NCBI GenBank assembly: GCA_050084515.1
Contig: CM114274.1
Coordinates: forward strand, 12,772,001 to 12,836,000
Source: Blasia pusilla
Taxonomy: Eukaryota; Marchantiophyta; Marchantiopsida; Blasiales
DNA length: 64,000 nucleotides
Reading direction: 5' to 3'
Shown: one piece after another, positions 1-12,956 of the stretch
Layout of the letters: every line of letters begins with the position of its first letter
Position numbering within the stretch: position 1 is the stretch's first letter
Made by a program: the position numbers and the translations under genes
The notes under the pieces: generated by a model
What the model was told of the DNA's origin: nothing
Seen by the model: only the letters and a program-made list of their open reading frames with translations
Databases searched by the model: none

Positions 1-369
1 ATCCATCTTTTATTTATTGTCTTTTCTCCTAAAATTGGGCCCGCGCAAGTGAGTCATGCTAAAGAGGTTTAAACATGAGAATTTTATTTTTTCTAGGCTA
101 ATTACTTAATACTAATAAAACTCTCTCTAACACTTAATTATAGAGGATTTTACATAGTAGATGATTTTATTATACGACACTACAACTATAAGGTCCATTC
201 TTACTCGAAGAAAAGTTCTCGATACGATAACGTATAGGAGTAGGGATATAAGATTTGATCTTACTTTTTCTCCAAAAAGCTTATATTCTAGGGTCTTCAT
301 ACTCTGTCTTCTCCAATCTACCTATGGATTATACTAATTTTATCTAAGACAATCTCAAGATATCTTAAC

Positions 370-895
370 ATTTTCGTGTCGAGTTTTTTATTTGAGTAAG
401 GACGAATCTTCTAGTTGCAACAAACATGATTAATGCAAGGTGAACTCCCTAATAAATTCTCTTCTATTAAGGAGAGTGTATATGATAATTCACTACATAG
501 TTATTATATACACTCTTCATTCCCTCACGATTGGCATCACGAACGGTAGTGTTGAGGGGATGATTTCTTTATAACATCAAACCCCAAAATTCCTAACTAT
601 AAAGTCCTTGTAACTAGTATACGCTTGTACACAAGAAAAATAACACAACTAGTGTTAAATCTTATGCGAGCTGGACTATTAATATCCGTGGATCGCTGTA
701 TAAGGACATAAAGAGTATAATCCAATGTTCTTCCATATATGACAATAAGAAAAATGACCGGAGTTGGAGATTGCTTGACATTGTTCATGAATGCCTTCCC
801 AAAGTGGTTAATCCGATAATGAGTAAACCAGTGCCTATCTACGAAGAGAATCTTGACATAGTGTAAATTAAAGAAGAGAAAATCGGATATGACTC
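370..895 (+). repeat. Unclassified dispersed repeat, partial direct copy (F0)
   Basis: This AT-rich segment matches, in order, the first 500 bases or so of the longer direct copies that follow at 896 and 2850. Shared landmarks are a block reading roughly cgagagcttttcttcgag near the left edge, the block caccaaaattcctaacta, and the block agtgcctatctacgaagag near the right edge. The copies are diverged and no coding capacity is visible. It could be part of a non-autonomous LTR element or a rearranged tandem repeat. I do not recognise the family. Confidence 0.55.
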
Positions 896-2160
896 GTTGT
901 CATGTCGAGAGCTTTTCTTCGAGTAAGGGCCAACCTTCTAGTTGCGGCATACATAGTTGACGCATGGTAAACTCTATAGGAAGTTTACATTTTTTAATAT
1001 AAAATTATTATATAAATCCTCCATTCTCTCACGATAGGAATTACGAATGGTAGTGTTGAGCCGATCTCTTCTTCATAATATCAAACACCAAAATTCATAA
1101 TTGTAAGGTCTCTGTAAACTATTTTACACTTGTAGATAAGAAAAGAACACAATTATTATTAAATCATATCCAAGCAGACCTATTAAAATCCATGGATCAT
1201 TATATAAAAACATACAACGTATAATCGCATGTTCTCTCATACGTGACAATAGGAAGAATCACCATAGTTGAAAATTGCATAACCTAGTTTAGGAATGCAT
1301 CCCAAAGTGATAAACTAGATAGCGAGTAAACCAATGCCTATCTACAAAGATAATATTCACGTGATACGGATTAAGGAAAGAAAAATGATGTGCAATTCGT
1401 GCTGAAACTCTTTCCAAAGTTGATGGGAATATTCTAGTCTCCTCAAGAATGATTATCGACGGAATTACTCTTCCAAGAGGAGTAATCCATTATTGGGAGA
1501 GCAAAACTAAAAGTATCCACTATCTTTAGTATGACGAAACTCTCGTGAGATGACAAGTCTCTCATCCCCACAAATATCACACTCTAGAAACCTCTCAAAG
1601 AATAGACCATTATCAAATTATTCTTCTAAGAAGAATAATCCATTCTCATTGGAAGAGAAGACAAACCCGATGCCATCCACTAAAGAGTAACACGAGAATT
1701 CAAAGAATGAAATAGAAGGTGATGAACCTTGAAGATTTATTTTGTTTATATACTCACAAGAGATTCATAAGAGTACGGAATAAGGCTAGTCTTATCTTGT
1801 ATCACATAACTTTATCTCAAGGCTTAGCCAATTATATTTTGACACAATAGATTTCTTGTTAACTCTTTCAAAATATCCTCCTTTACTCACTCCATATCTT
1901 CTAAACTACTCCAACTACCTTAGCCACCAACCAAGACTACTTTTTGTTTCTTTCATTAATACACCAATCGTATTATTTTATTTTAATAATTTAATGTCTC
2001 ATTTATTACCAGTTGAACTCGCGCATAAAAGAGGCACCATAAAGAGATTTAAATCTGAAAATTTTAATTTCTTAAACTGATTTATTTAATACTAATAAAA
2101 GTCTCTCTAATACTTAATGAGATAAGAGTTTACATGGTGGGTGAATTTACTATACGACAT
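896..2160 (+). repeat. Unclassified ~1.3 kb dispersed repeat, direct copy F1
   Basis: Nearly full-length copy of a repeat that begins with a block like tcgagagcttttcttcgag and ends near the block tttactatacgac. The right part contains aaggcttagccaat, a run agaggcaccataaagag, and taatactaataaaa followed by ctctctaa, all present in the other copies. No reading frame is conserved between copies, so short ORFs inside it (for example near 1856-2080) are chance. Its family is unknown to me. Confidence 0.6.
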
Positions 2161-2640
2161 CGTGCTCAAACCCTCTCCATTCTTAAGGGACATCCTCCAC
2201 TCTCCTAAAGACTGCATTTTGACGCAATTACTCTCACAAAAGGGAAAATTCACTCTCATTGGGAAAATAACAAGCCAAAACCATCCAATATTCCTACAAT
2301 GATAAAACTTCCCAAATAACCATCTCATATCAGACCCTTGAAACTCTCGAGGAATATAATTCAACCAAGTGACCTTCCCAAGAGAGATAATCCACTCTCG
2401 TTGGAATAGTAAACAAGCCAATTTCCATCCACTCAAGAACAACAAGAGAGACTCAAGAAATGAAGTAGAAGGTGATGAACACTTGAAATTCCCTCCTCTT
2501 TATAAACTCTCAAAAGATCCGCAAGAATACATAATATAACTAATCTTATCTTGTACCACATGACTTCTTCTCAAGGCTTAACCAATCTCGTTTGACACAA
2601 GTAGATAACATGTTATCTCCTCAAAAGTATCTTATTGTAT
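2161..2640 (+). repeat. Partial direct copy of the same repeat, right half
   Basis: The sequence restarts inside the repeat and runs through the blocks accattctc/attggga and ctcaaggcttaaccaat, ending soon after a block equivalent to gacacaagtagataa. It lacks the left half of the unit. Between 2641 and 2850 are AT-rich bases plus a short inverted piece of the same repeat (about 2720-2835). Confidence 0.45.
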
Positions 2641-2849
2641 ATAGATATACAAATATTATCGTGTTGTAAAATGATCTTTTATGTATATTCTATTTTTTTT
2701 ATGGTTATAGAATTTTTTTTCACAAGTTTTAATTAATTAACTTCATAAGACAATTATTTAAAACTCTTTTTGGTGTCCTATTTGTACACACCCAATTTTA
2801 GAAAAAATCGTAACAAATGAAAGATGAGAAATATATAAGTAAAATAATA

Positions 2850-4140
2850 TCACGTTGTCGCGTCGAGAGCTTTTCTTCGAGTAAGGGTAGGCATTCTAGC
2901 TACGGCAGACGTAGTCGATGCAAGATGAATTATCTGAGAAGATCTCCTTTTCTAATATAAAATTATTATGTATACTCTCCATTCTCTCACGGCAGGTATC
3001 ACAAATGGAAGTGCCGAGGCGATCACTTCTTCGTAAAATCGGACCCCAAAATTCCTAACTATAAAATCCCTATAGACTATTTTACGCTTATATACGAGGA
3101 AGATAACACAACTAATGTTAAACCCTACTTGAGAAGGCCTATTGATGTCCATGGATTGCTATATAAGGAGATACAAAATAGAATCCCATGTCCTTCCATA
3201 TGTGACGATAAGAAGGATCACCGGAGTTGGAGATTGAATGATCTGGTTCATGAACGCCTCCCCAAAGTGATAAACTAAATAGCGAGTGAATCAGTGCCTA
3301 TCCACAAAGAGTATCTTGACATGGTATGGATTAAGGAAAGGAAAGTCGGACACAACTTGTGCTCCATCCGTATCCATGCTTGATAGACATTCTCTACTCT
3401 CCTCAAGAATGGGTTTTGGCGGAGTTATTCTCCCAAGATGAGTAAACCATTCTCATTGGGGAAGTAACAAGCCAAAACATTCACTATTTTAGTATGACTA
3501 AACTCGTTTAAGGTGACGAGCCACTCATCTCTGTACACACACCACACTCTAGAAACCTCTCGAATAATAGACTATGGTCAAGTTACTTTCCCAAGAGGGG
3601 TGATCCACTCTCATTGGAAGAGGAAGCAATCCCAAAGTTATACACTCAAAAGTGACACGAAAGACTCAAGATGTGGAATAGAAGGTGATAAATCCTTGAA
3701 GGTCCCTCCTATTTATATATTCACAAGAGACCAACAAGATTACGAAATAGAGCTAATCTTATCTTGTGCCACATGGCTTTCTCTCAAGGCTTAGCCAATC
3801 ACATTTTGACACAAGTAAATTTCCTCTTATCTCTTCCAAACTATCCTCTTTTATCAATTTGATATTTTCTAAATTACCCCAACTAACCTAGCCACCAACC
3901 AAGCCTACTTTTACTTTTCATTAAAGCACCAATCTCACTACTTTAATTTTATAAAGTCATCTTTTATTTATGACCTCTTTTCTAAAGTTGGGCCCGCATA
4001 AAAGAGGCACCATAAAGAGGTTTAAACATAGGATTTTTTTTTCTAAACAAATTTATTTAATACTAATAAAACTTCATCTAACACTTAACGAAGAAGGAGT
4101 TTACACATTGACTGATTTTACTATACGACAATATAAGGAA
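2850..4140 (+). repeat. Unclassified ~1.3 kb dispersed repeat, direct copy F2
   Basis: Aligns by eye from end to end with copy F1: the cgagagcttttcttcgag left block, the agtgcctatccacaaagag block, the ctcaaggcttagccaatc block and the final taatactaataaaac / tttactatacgac blocks occur in the same order and spacing. No conserved protein is encoded. After 4140 the orientation of the family switches to the minus strand. Confidence 0.6.
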
Positions 4141-5490
4141 GTATTTGGGATTGTACTTTAGATATCCTTAATTAGCAATATATGGATGTACATAAGCCTG
4201 CTCGAATAGGATTCAATACTACATGTGTTATTTTTTTTGCATAAAAACGTTATCGTATTATAAAATAATCTTTTATATATACTCCATTTTTATTAGTGAT
4301 AAAGAAAATAAATTTTATATTTAAATCTCTTTATGATATCTTGTTTGTACGGACGTAACCTTAGAAAAAGAGATAATAAATAGAATACGAGAAATATAAA
4401 AATAAAATAATGGATTAGTGTAATAATAAAAATAAAATAAAAGTAATATTGGTTTGTAAAGAAATCAAGACTAGGATAGTTGGAAGGATATGAAATGAAC
4501 TTATGATAATATTTTAGGGGGAGATAGCATGTAATCTACGTATATTAGAATGAGATTAGACAAGCCTTAAGAGGAAACCATGTGGCATAAGATAAGATTT
4601 AACTTATTTTGTACTTATATGAATCTCTTTTGAGTATATAAGAAGAGGGATCTTGAAGGATTAATGACCTTGAATTCATTTTTTGAGTTTCTCTTATCTG
4701 TATTGAGTAGAGGGCATTATGATTGTTTGATCTTCGAATCTGAGTGGATTACCCCTCTTTGGAGACTTATTTGACCATGGTATGATTTTCGAGAGTTTTT
4801 AAAAATCTAATATATATGGAAATGATTATTTGGAGAGACTTGTTATTTTAGAATCGTTCTCTTCGTCATTATATGAGAAGGGATCAATTTGGATTTGTTA
4901 CTTTTCTAATGGGAGTGTATTATTCCTATTGGGAAAATAAATTTTCCATAACTCATTATTCACAATTGTAGAGGATATCCGTCAATCATGGATAAAGCGG
5001 AACGCGAGTTATATTTGATTTCCATTTTCTTAATCCATACCACGTAAAGGTCCTCTTCGTAGATAGGCAATGGTTTACTCATTATATAGTCTATCATTTT
5101 GGAGAGGCATTCATAAACCAGATTGTGCAATCATCAACTTTTGTGATACTTGTTATTATCATATACGAAAGCACTTGGGATTGTATTTTGTATATCATTA
5201 TTTATCGATCTATATGTATAAGTACTAGTTCAATACTAGTTGTGTTATTTTTCTTGTGTACAAACGTAAAATAATTTACAAAAAAATTTAGTTAAAAATT
5301 TTGGGATTAGATATTATGACGAAGTTATTGCCTTGGCATTACCATTTGTGATTCTTGTCGTGAGAGAATAAAGAATGTATATTATATAATGATAATGTAT
5401 TTAAAAGAATAACTTCTTAGAAAGTTAAGCTTACATCAATATTTACCGTAACTAGAAGGTCCGTTCTTACTCAAAGAAAAAACTCTCGAC
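4141..5490 (-). repeat. Same repeat, inverted copy R1 (rearranged at its left edge)
   Basis: Read on the minus strand, this stretch contains the same blocks as copies F1 and F2. On the plus strand one sees ttagtgataaag, acaagccttaagagg, ccataccacgt, ataggcaatggtttactc and ctagaaggtccgttcttactc in the inverted order. The first 100 bases are a displaced inner piece of the unit, so the left edge has been shuffled. No gene is visible. Confidence 0.55.
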
Positions 5491-5739
5491 GCAACAACGT
5501 AAAGTAATTTATAGAGACTGCAAAGTTAGGAATTTCATGGTTAGATATTATAAAGAAGTGATTTCTTCGGTAACTTTTTTTCATCAAACTACGTGTTTAC
5601 TCTCATCTTTATTATATGTTGTTTGTCTTTTAATTTTTTGTTGGTTATTTCCTATTTCTACAATATATGGTATAGACACTAGTTTAACCATGACTAACAA
5701 AAGATGGTAATAGTTTTCCTCTCATTTGGGACATAATTT

Positions 5740-6970
5740 TATCGTATAATAAAATCACCTAGTATGAAAACTCCCCTCTCATTAAGTGATAGAGAAAATT
5801 TTATTAGTATTAAGTAAATTAATTAAGAAAAATGAAATTTTCGTGTTTAAACCTCTTTATGATGCCTCTTTTATGCGGACCCAAATTTAGAAAAAAATAT
5901 TATAGATGAGACATAGGATTATATAAGTAAAGTTGTGAGATTGGTGCATTAATGAAAGAAAAACAAAAGTAGTCTTGGTTGGTGGCTAGGGTAGTTGAAG
6001 GATATTGTGGAGAAGATAACATGTAATCTACTTGTATCAAAATAGGATTGGCTAAGCCTTGAGAGGAAGCTATGTGGCACAAGATAAGATTAGCCATATT
6101 TTGTACTCTTGTGAATCCCTTGTGAGTATATAGAAATGACGGATCATCAAGGGTTCATCACCTTCTATTTCATTTATTGAGTTCTCGTATGGATGACATT
6201 GGACTTGCTTGCTCTTCCAATGAAAGTGGATTATTCTTTTTGGGAGAGTAACTTGATCATGGTCTATTCTTCACTAGGTTCCTAGAGTGTGGATATGAGA
6301 GACTTGTCATCTTATGGGAGTTTAATCATACTAGACATAATAATGGTTTTGGCTTGTTAATTTCCCAATGAGAATGAATTACCCTTCTTGGGAGAGCAAC
6401 TCCGCCAAAATCTATTCTTCATGAGAGTATAAGATCTCTGTCAAATATGCATAGAGGTGGAGCACGAGTTATATCTGATTTTCCCTCCTTTAGCCCGTAC
6501 CACGTCAAAGAACTCTCATGAGATAGGCATTGGTTTACTCGCTATCTAGTTTACTACTTTGAAGAGGCATTCATGAACCAGATCATACAATCTCAAACTC
6601 TGGTGATTCTTCCTATTATCACGTGTGGGAGGACATAGGATTGTATATTGTATGTTCTTATATATCGATCTATGTATGTTAATAAGATTGCTCAGGTAGG
6701 TCTAATATTTGTGCTATTTTTTTTTCTACAAGAGTATAGTAGTTTATAGGGATTTTCTAAATTTTGGTGCTCAATGTTATGTAGAAGTGATCGCCTCGAC
6801 ACTACCATTCATGTTTTCTCTCGTGAGAGAATGGAGGGTTTATAAAGTAATTCTATACAGAAAAAGGAAAACTTCTTATAAAGTTCACCTTACATTAATC
6901 ACGTCTGCCGCAACTAGAAAGTCCACCCTTACTCGAAAAAAAACTTTCGACACGAAAATGTGCTTATTGA
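5740..6970 (-). repeat. Same repeat, inverted copy R2
   Basis: Nearly complete inverted copy. Plus-strand landmarks are attagtattaagtaaatt, cctctttatgatgcctctttta, ggattggctaagccttgag and, at the right end, actcgaaaaaaaactttcgacacg, which is the complement of the left block of the direct copies. Together with F1, F2 and R1 it makes a four-copy cluster in which direct copies lie left and inverted copies right. Confidence 0.6.
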
Positions 6971-8249
6971 GAAAATTTTGAACATCTTAGACTGTCAATG
7001 ATGTGATAGTTAAATTTTGTAAGGGTACTTTTGTGGCTTTAAATAATGCATATCATTTCCATTGGAACAAATATTCAACTCGTTAGTAATGAGCTCTTTT
7101 CATGCATTTTTTGAAGATGCATTATAGTTCAAATTCTCTATGATCTTTTATCATTTGTGTTAAAATTCTCTATCATCTTTTATCATTCTAGGTAATGGTA
7201 GAGGGCAAATATTATAGGACATATACGATGAATTTTGATATGCGTTGGTAGATCTAGCTTAGATGCCACATTGCCCATCTCATGTAGAATGGCGAAAGGC
7301 CCATTATAGTGAGGGTTTAGCTAACACACACATACTAGTACTAAGTAAGTTATTGCTATCCAAATTTGTTCGTCTTAAAAAAACTCTACTTGTCGAAGAT
7401 GAGCATCTTTATATTATTTTTTTGGATTCTGGGTAAGATCCAACTTCTCATAAATAAGTTAAACTCTTTTTTGAATATAATCCACAAATTTATTAACTTT
7501 TTCTACCTTTGTACATTCCATTTATAATTTTTTATATTCATAGGAGATCATAAGGGATTATGGAATATTTGCCCTATTTTGAAAAGAATGGTATTATTTT
7601 AGTGAAAGAATTCATAGAGCTATTGTATGAGAACTTCATACAATAACTAGCACTTTTCTTTTCAAGGGGTGTCAATCGAACTACCACTAATGGTAATCGA
7701 CTCTCTTCTCGTTCACGATAATGATCCCCCTAGTATGAACTATTATCTACCTTCTTCGCTTAGGACTTTTGCCCCTAGCCTCCTCCCAAAACAAACTAGA
7801 GGTAGTATGGAGATACTTATAATGTAGAAAGAGAATAGACAGAACCAAAGAAAAATGAAGGGGAATAGAGGTCTACCTAAGGGTGGGATAACAAAGAAGA
7901 ACATGGATCAAACATGAGCGAGAAATATGCATGGTCACAAAGGAAGGACGTAGAGAAAAAGGGGTGGTGTGGAAGAACAACATGAGTTATATTGGAAAAG
8001 TTCGTGACATGATAACGAGGAAAGATAATAAAAGGGGCCCTAAAACCTATATGAGAAATCCTAAAAAACAGAAATCTAAAAGATAGAATAAAACATAAAA
8101 TACTTCACTACAAAGTTGATGCTACGAGTCAAAACGTAGAAAAGACCGAGATATCCGCTTCGGTATCTCACATGACCCTCCCTCCTTCACCTCTCCGTGG
8201 CATCCTCCGTCCCCTTCCGCCTCCATGATCGTCCCGTTCACCTTCACCA
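6971..8249. other. Gene-less AT-rich stretch
   Basis: I see no conserved reading frame, RNA gene or recognisable element here. A polypurine-rich piece lies around 7810-7990. A short pyrimidine-rich, GC-richer patch lies around 8160-8250. Confidence 0.5.
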
Positions 8250-8577
8250 TGTTCATGTATACTCGTAATGATAGATGGATGAAGCGAGAGTTTTATGAGT
8301 ATTAAATCATTTAGCTTATGAAAAAAAATCATGTTTAAACCTCTTTATGGTATGTTATTTGTGCGGACCGAATTGTGAGAAAAGAGATAATAAATGAGAC
8401 ATGGGAAATATAACACTTAAGCAGTGGATTTATGTATTAATGAACATCAAACTAAAATAGTCTTAGTTGGCGAAGAAGTCAAGGCTATGATAGTTGGGGT
8501 AGTTGGCAAGATATGAAGTGGCTTTAGGAGGAGATAAAAAATAATCTACTTGTGTCAAAATGACACAAGTAGATTAT
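8250..8577 (-). repeat. Same repeat, inverted partial copy cut by the Gypsy junction
   Basis: Contains cctctttatggtatgtt, the ttgtgcggaccgaat block and gaggagataa...ctacttgtgtcaaaat, all in the order of copy R2, and then stops abruptly. In copy R2 the block ctacttgtatcaaaat continues into aggattggctaagcc. Here it is followed instead by an inverted copy of itself and then by Gypsy reverse transcriptase sequence. Confidence 0.55.
8541..8577. repeat. Perfect 17-3-17 palindrome at repeat/Gypsy breakpoint
   Basis: Left arm ataatctacttgtgtca (8541-8557), loop aaa, right arm exactly complementary (8561-8577). The left arm is native to the AT-rich repeat, as the other copies show. The right arm is an extra inverted copy that joins it to truncated Gypsy sequence. 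Confidence 0.85.
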
Positions 8578-11183
8578 CAACTGTCTATCAAATTGGAGGA
8601 CAGACAAAAGACGGCATTTTGGGGCATCGATCCTCACGGGAGGATTGCTTGAACTAGTGGCGGTTCTTACCATTTGGATTAAACAACGCCTCAGATGAGT
8701 TTCAGAGGGTCATGGATAGGATCTTGGCAAGTCTGGATTTTGTTACGTGTTAAATAAATGACATCGTAGTCTTTAGCGCCACAGTTGAGGAGCATAAGTG
8801 ACATCTAGAGGAGGTGTTTCGATGATTGCAGTTACATGGGCTAAAACAACATCCAGGCAAGTGCAAGTTCTTCTAAGACCGTATTGAGTACCTGGGTCAT
8901 ATGATACACCCAGGGGGCCTTGGTATGCAGCAGACGAAGGTAGCAGCTATTTCACGCATTATACGCCTTGTAGATGTGAGTCGAGTTGGTGCATTCATGG
9001 GATTGGCGAACTTCTATCGACGGTACGTGAAGGATTTTAGCTAGATTGCAAAGGCGCTGACCTTGTTGACCAAGGTGGATGAGGAATGGCACAGGGGGAA
9101 TGTGTAGGAGAGAGCATTTTAGATGCTCAAGGACAGATTGACGTCTGCGCCCATATTGAGGAGACCGATCAAGGGGCTTCCTTTCCAATTGCACACCAAT
9201 ATGAGCATGTTGGGGCTTTGAGCTATCCTCACCCAACATGACGATGATGGTAGAGAGTTCGTGGTGGCTTACGCTAGTCGCCCGAACAACGCTGCAGAGG
9301 GGAAGTGTAGCTCTTAAGAGGATGAGTGCTTGGCAGGAGTGTGGGTTGTCGCACATTTCAGATGTTATCTATTCGGAAATCCCTTTACCATCATTACTGA
9401 TCATCAGCCACTTAAGTGGTTGATGGAGTCCGACAAGCTTATAGGGAAGCTTGCGAGATGGGCTCTTTTGTTGTAGGAGTATGACTTCCAGGTGGTCCAT
9501 AGACCTGGGACGCTCAACCAGGATGCATATGGTTTGAGCCGTAACCCATGCCCGAGTGAGCGAGATGCAACCGGAGCTCGTTGGCATGGTGAAAGTGATG
9601 AGGAGTTGTTGCCAGGATGGCATGCGTCAACCTATTTGGGCTTATTGGCTATGAAGAGCCAGATTTCTGAAACTTCGGTGATGAGGTGTGATGGGAAGTC
9701 CTTAGATCCACAGGCCGATGGGGAAACGACAGATGGCCAAGACATTCACAATAATGGAGTGGTCTTGGAGTACCTGCGTACTGGCAGCGTCGCGAGCACA
9801 ATGGGTGCTAGAGAGCGGGATCGGATCCTATAGCAAGCCAGATGGTTCCGGTGGGAGGGGACACATGTATTACGAGTGTGGGAGGATGGTAGAGTGCGTG
9901 TAGTGCCTCATCCTTTGCAAAGAGCACGTTTGGTGGGTCATGCCCTCGAGGAGTTGGGTCATTTTGGAATGAAGGGAACGTACAGCTTGCTCCAGATTCA
10001 ATATTGGTGGCAAGGCATGCACATTGACGTTCAACAGTTTATTGCCAGATGCATGGTGTGTGATCAAGTTTGAGCATCATTCAATGCTCCGACTCCACAG
10101 TTGCATCCACTTTCGATAATGGGTTTAGGTTATAGATGAAGTTTGGATTTTGCAGGACCTTTGCCTTTGACGGAGCTTCATAGTCGTTATGTGTTGGTGC
10201 TGGTTAAGCACTTCTCGAAGTGGATAGAGATGGTTGCATTTCTTGACAAAGCAAGTGAGGGAGTAGCATATGCCTTCCTAGATTGAGTGCCGAGTCATTA
10301 CGGCGCAGCAGCTGAGGTGTTGACAGACCAAGGTACAGAGTTCCATGGGGAGTTTCAGACCTTGTGTGATTAGGCAATGATCGACCACCGCACTACTTCA
10401 CGAGATCATCCTGAGGCGGATGGACTAGTGGAGCGGGTTATGCAGACTGTGAAGAGAGGACTACTTAAGTATGGTTTGTAGAGAGGTCACCTAGGAGATT
10501 GGGACCTCCCGTTGCCGTGATTGGCGATGGGATACAGATTTAGCAGGCATGCATCCTTAGCATCTTTCTCATAGTACTTGCTTTTGTATGGACAAGAGCC
10601 AAATTTTCCTACGGCCATTCGTTGAGGTATTGGTGAGGTGTTGAACCTTGATGATCTTGATGTATGGATGTGAGCATGTTCTCAGAGGGCTGAATTATTT
10701 TGGAGAGTGATGCCCATGGCATTTGAGAACTTGGCAATTGCACAACATCGGGATACATTGAGGTATGCGACTATTCGGGGAGGTGGTTATCGACCTACTA
10801 TCCGGAGGTTTCATCAGGAAGACTATGTCTACTTGCAGCAGACGGTACCCATGACGTTGGATGTGACTACAAAGCGCACCATCTTGAGAGTGCGTGAGGT
10901 TTTGCTATTAGGTGTTATCTTATTGGAGGGACACGATGGTATGGTTTGGAAGGACCACGTGCGTAATTGTGCGTCGTGTCACCTTTCGAACATTGAAGAT
11001 ACAGTTGATTCAAGCTTAGCAGTAGTTCCTGCATGCTTGCGATGTATGGTGTGTGGTTCCGCTCATGGTGCAACCACTATGCTATTCTATGATGGGTATT
11101 TGAAAGGATGGCATATGGGATGTTTGACGCCATCTCTTACTAGGGTTCCTCAGGGACGATGGATGTGTCATATATGTACATAG
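8578..11183 (+). pseudogene. Ty3/Gypsy pol, copy 1, 5'-truncated and decayed
   Basis: Remnant of a retrotransposon polyprotein (reverse transcriptase, RNase H, integrase, PHD finger). It starts inside the reverse transcriptase at the conserved IKLEDR / FWGIDPHG block, so gag, protease, any methyltransferase and the start of the polymerase are missing. The catalytic YIDD box reads as a damaged INDI near 8755. RNase H and integrase pieces are legible around 9238-10073, and a clean stretch at 10707-11183 covers the integrase C-terminus plus a PHD-like CMVC...GWHMGC...WMCHIC block, in which two metal cysteines have become tyrosine. Several dozen stops and frameshifts are present. Layout and sequence match copy 2 closely in the 3' half, so both belong to one family; copy 1 is clearly older. 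Confidence 0.85.
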
Positions 11184-11357
11184 AGTAGGTAGTTCTACAT
11201 TCTGACTTGTGTCTGTAACATGGACGACAAGAAGGCGACTAATGATGGGGCCACATGAGCACCCGGCTCTTAACGTCCGAAAGATGTATGTCATGGTAGG
11301 TAGGGATAGAAGGGTATCTGGAGTTAGATGAACCTAACCACCAGCTAGGGAGGCGAT

Positions 11358-11485
11358 TGGAGATATTTTGGTACTTCTTTTCTCGTTGTTTGAATGCCAT
11401 AAGTTAGCATGAGATCGTGCGTGTTTGTGTGTGTGTGTTTGGTGACAGCGATGTATGTTGTGTAGCGATGTGTATGCGCACGATA
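11358..11485 (+). repeat. Direct repeat R1 of Gypsy LTR 3' end (copy 1)
   Basis: About 128 bp starting tggagatattttggtactt and ending at gtatgcgcacga. It closely resembles the last ~126 bp of the LTR that follows (about 12013-12138). The same extra partial copy lies between pol and LTR in Gypsy copy 2, so it is a family feature and not a local accident. Confidence 0.6.
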
Positions 11486-11487
11486 AC

Positions 11488-12138
11488 TGTCACATATTTT
11501 ATGATAGATTCGAGAGATCTAGTAGAGCGCCTTCTTGAGTAGTGGAGGACAAACTCAAGAGGTTGAGGATGACCTGTTGAGGCCCCGAGAAACCTGAGAG
11601 AGTAGGTTTCCCCTTTGTTTTGGCTCATTTGGAGCCATATTAAGGAACTTCCTAGTTTAGGTAAGTATCATTTTGAGTATATGATCGACTTCCTATTTTT
11701 GGTAAGTGGCCCTTAACCTCCTACATGAGGTCAAAAGCCCAGGAGATGACTTGGGAGCGTAGGTTTCCATGGAGAGAGCTTGGGAGCTTGGAAGAGGGGA
11801 GGGGTATATTTGAAGGAGAGAGTGCTTGAGAGCTCATTCTCTCTTTGTTGAACCTCTTGGCATGAGGCGGCGGAGCTATGGTCTTGCTTGCCTTATGTGT
11901 GTAACCCAAGCCTCTCATTAGGAGAGGGGGTTTGGTTTGACATTGAGAGAGACATGTGAGAGTGCACACATGTAAGAATGGTGTTGTGAGAGAGATTGGA
12001 TCTTAGTTTAATTAAAGATATTTTGGTATTTCTTGTCTTGTTGTTTGGATGCCATAAGTTAGCATGGGATCGTGCGTGTTTGTGTGTGTATTCAGTGATA
12101 ATGATGTATGTTGTGCATCGATGTGTATGCGCACGACA
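11488..12138 (+). repeat. Gypsy LTR-A, copy 1 (3' LTR)
   Basis: The 651-bp LTR begins TGTCACAT and ends GCACGACA, giving short inverted ends TGTC/GACA. Its limits are set by comparison with the solo LTR at 61072-61716, which sits cleanly inside a satellite monomer. It contains the half-decayed palindrome aaacctg-N6-taggttt at 11590-11609, intact in the other LTR-A copies. No matching 5' LTR exists for this copy. Confidence 0.75.
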
Positions 12139-12956
12139 CCTTACAAAGACAGTTAAGTTGTAAGCCCTAGGGTTATGGTTGGTCACTTGCTTATTCCTTT
12201 CTACAAAAATGGTAATTTATGTGCTAAAAAATACTCCAACAAATGCAAAGTTGTGTCTATATATTGTGGTTACGTCCTCTAATATAATCCACATTAAAAG
12301 ATCTGTATAATTTAATCCCAATATAGCCTATCCTTTACATTGTGCAATGGATTTATAAAAGACTACATTATCCCATGCCTTGATGAATTTCATGTCTGTT
12401 TTTTATGCATCACAATTAAACCACGTACACATTGAAACGTGTATATGACACCATCGTATATTAGATTTTTAGTGAGTGAAGATCCTTTACAACTATAATT
12501 GTTTTTCCTAGTAGATTATAGAATATAAATACAAAAAAAAATTCAATGGCTTCCATAATGGATGTTTTTCTATAACTTCCTTCATGGACTCTTATTTTAT
12601 TAGTTCTCAATTAGGCGACTACAACTAACCAAGTCCTTCCCCAATTTATTAAATAGCTACCACTCGTTAACTTCTAGATAACTGGCCTCTATGAAGATTA
12701 CAAGGCACTCCTACTACTGACCAGTCCATCATTTGGTCTCGTAATGCTCCAAAGTTCATTAATTCATAGTATTATGAAATCTTCTAAAAAAGAAAATCGT
12801 TATCCATATGATGTAGCATGATCCCTACCATCCCGAATTTAACATCTTCCAATACACCTCTTGTTCTCTACATGTACAACCTAGAAAATATATTGATATT
12901 TTGGATAATAGTTGCATATCTTTGCCTTCAAATGCCATATTGATTATGTAGGGGTC
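12139..12956. other. Gene-less AT-rich stretch
   Basis: No conserved frame, RNA gene or repeat recognised between the Gypsy LTR and the LTR-B copy. Confidence 0.5.
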
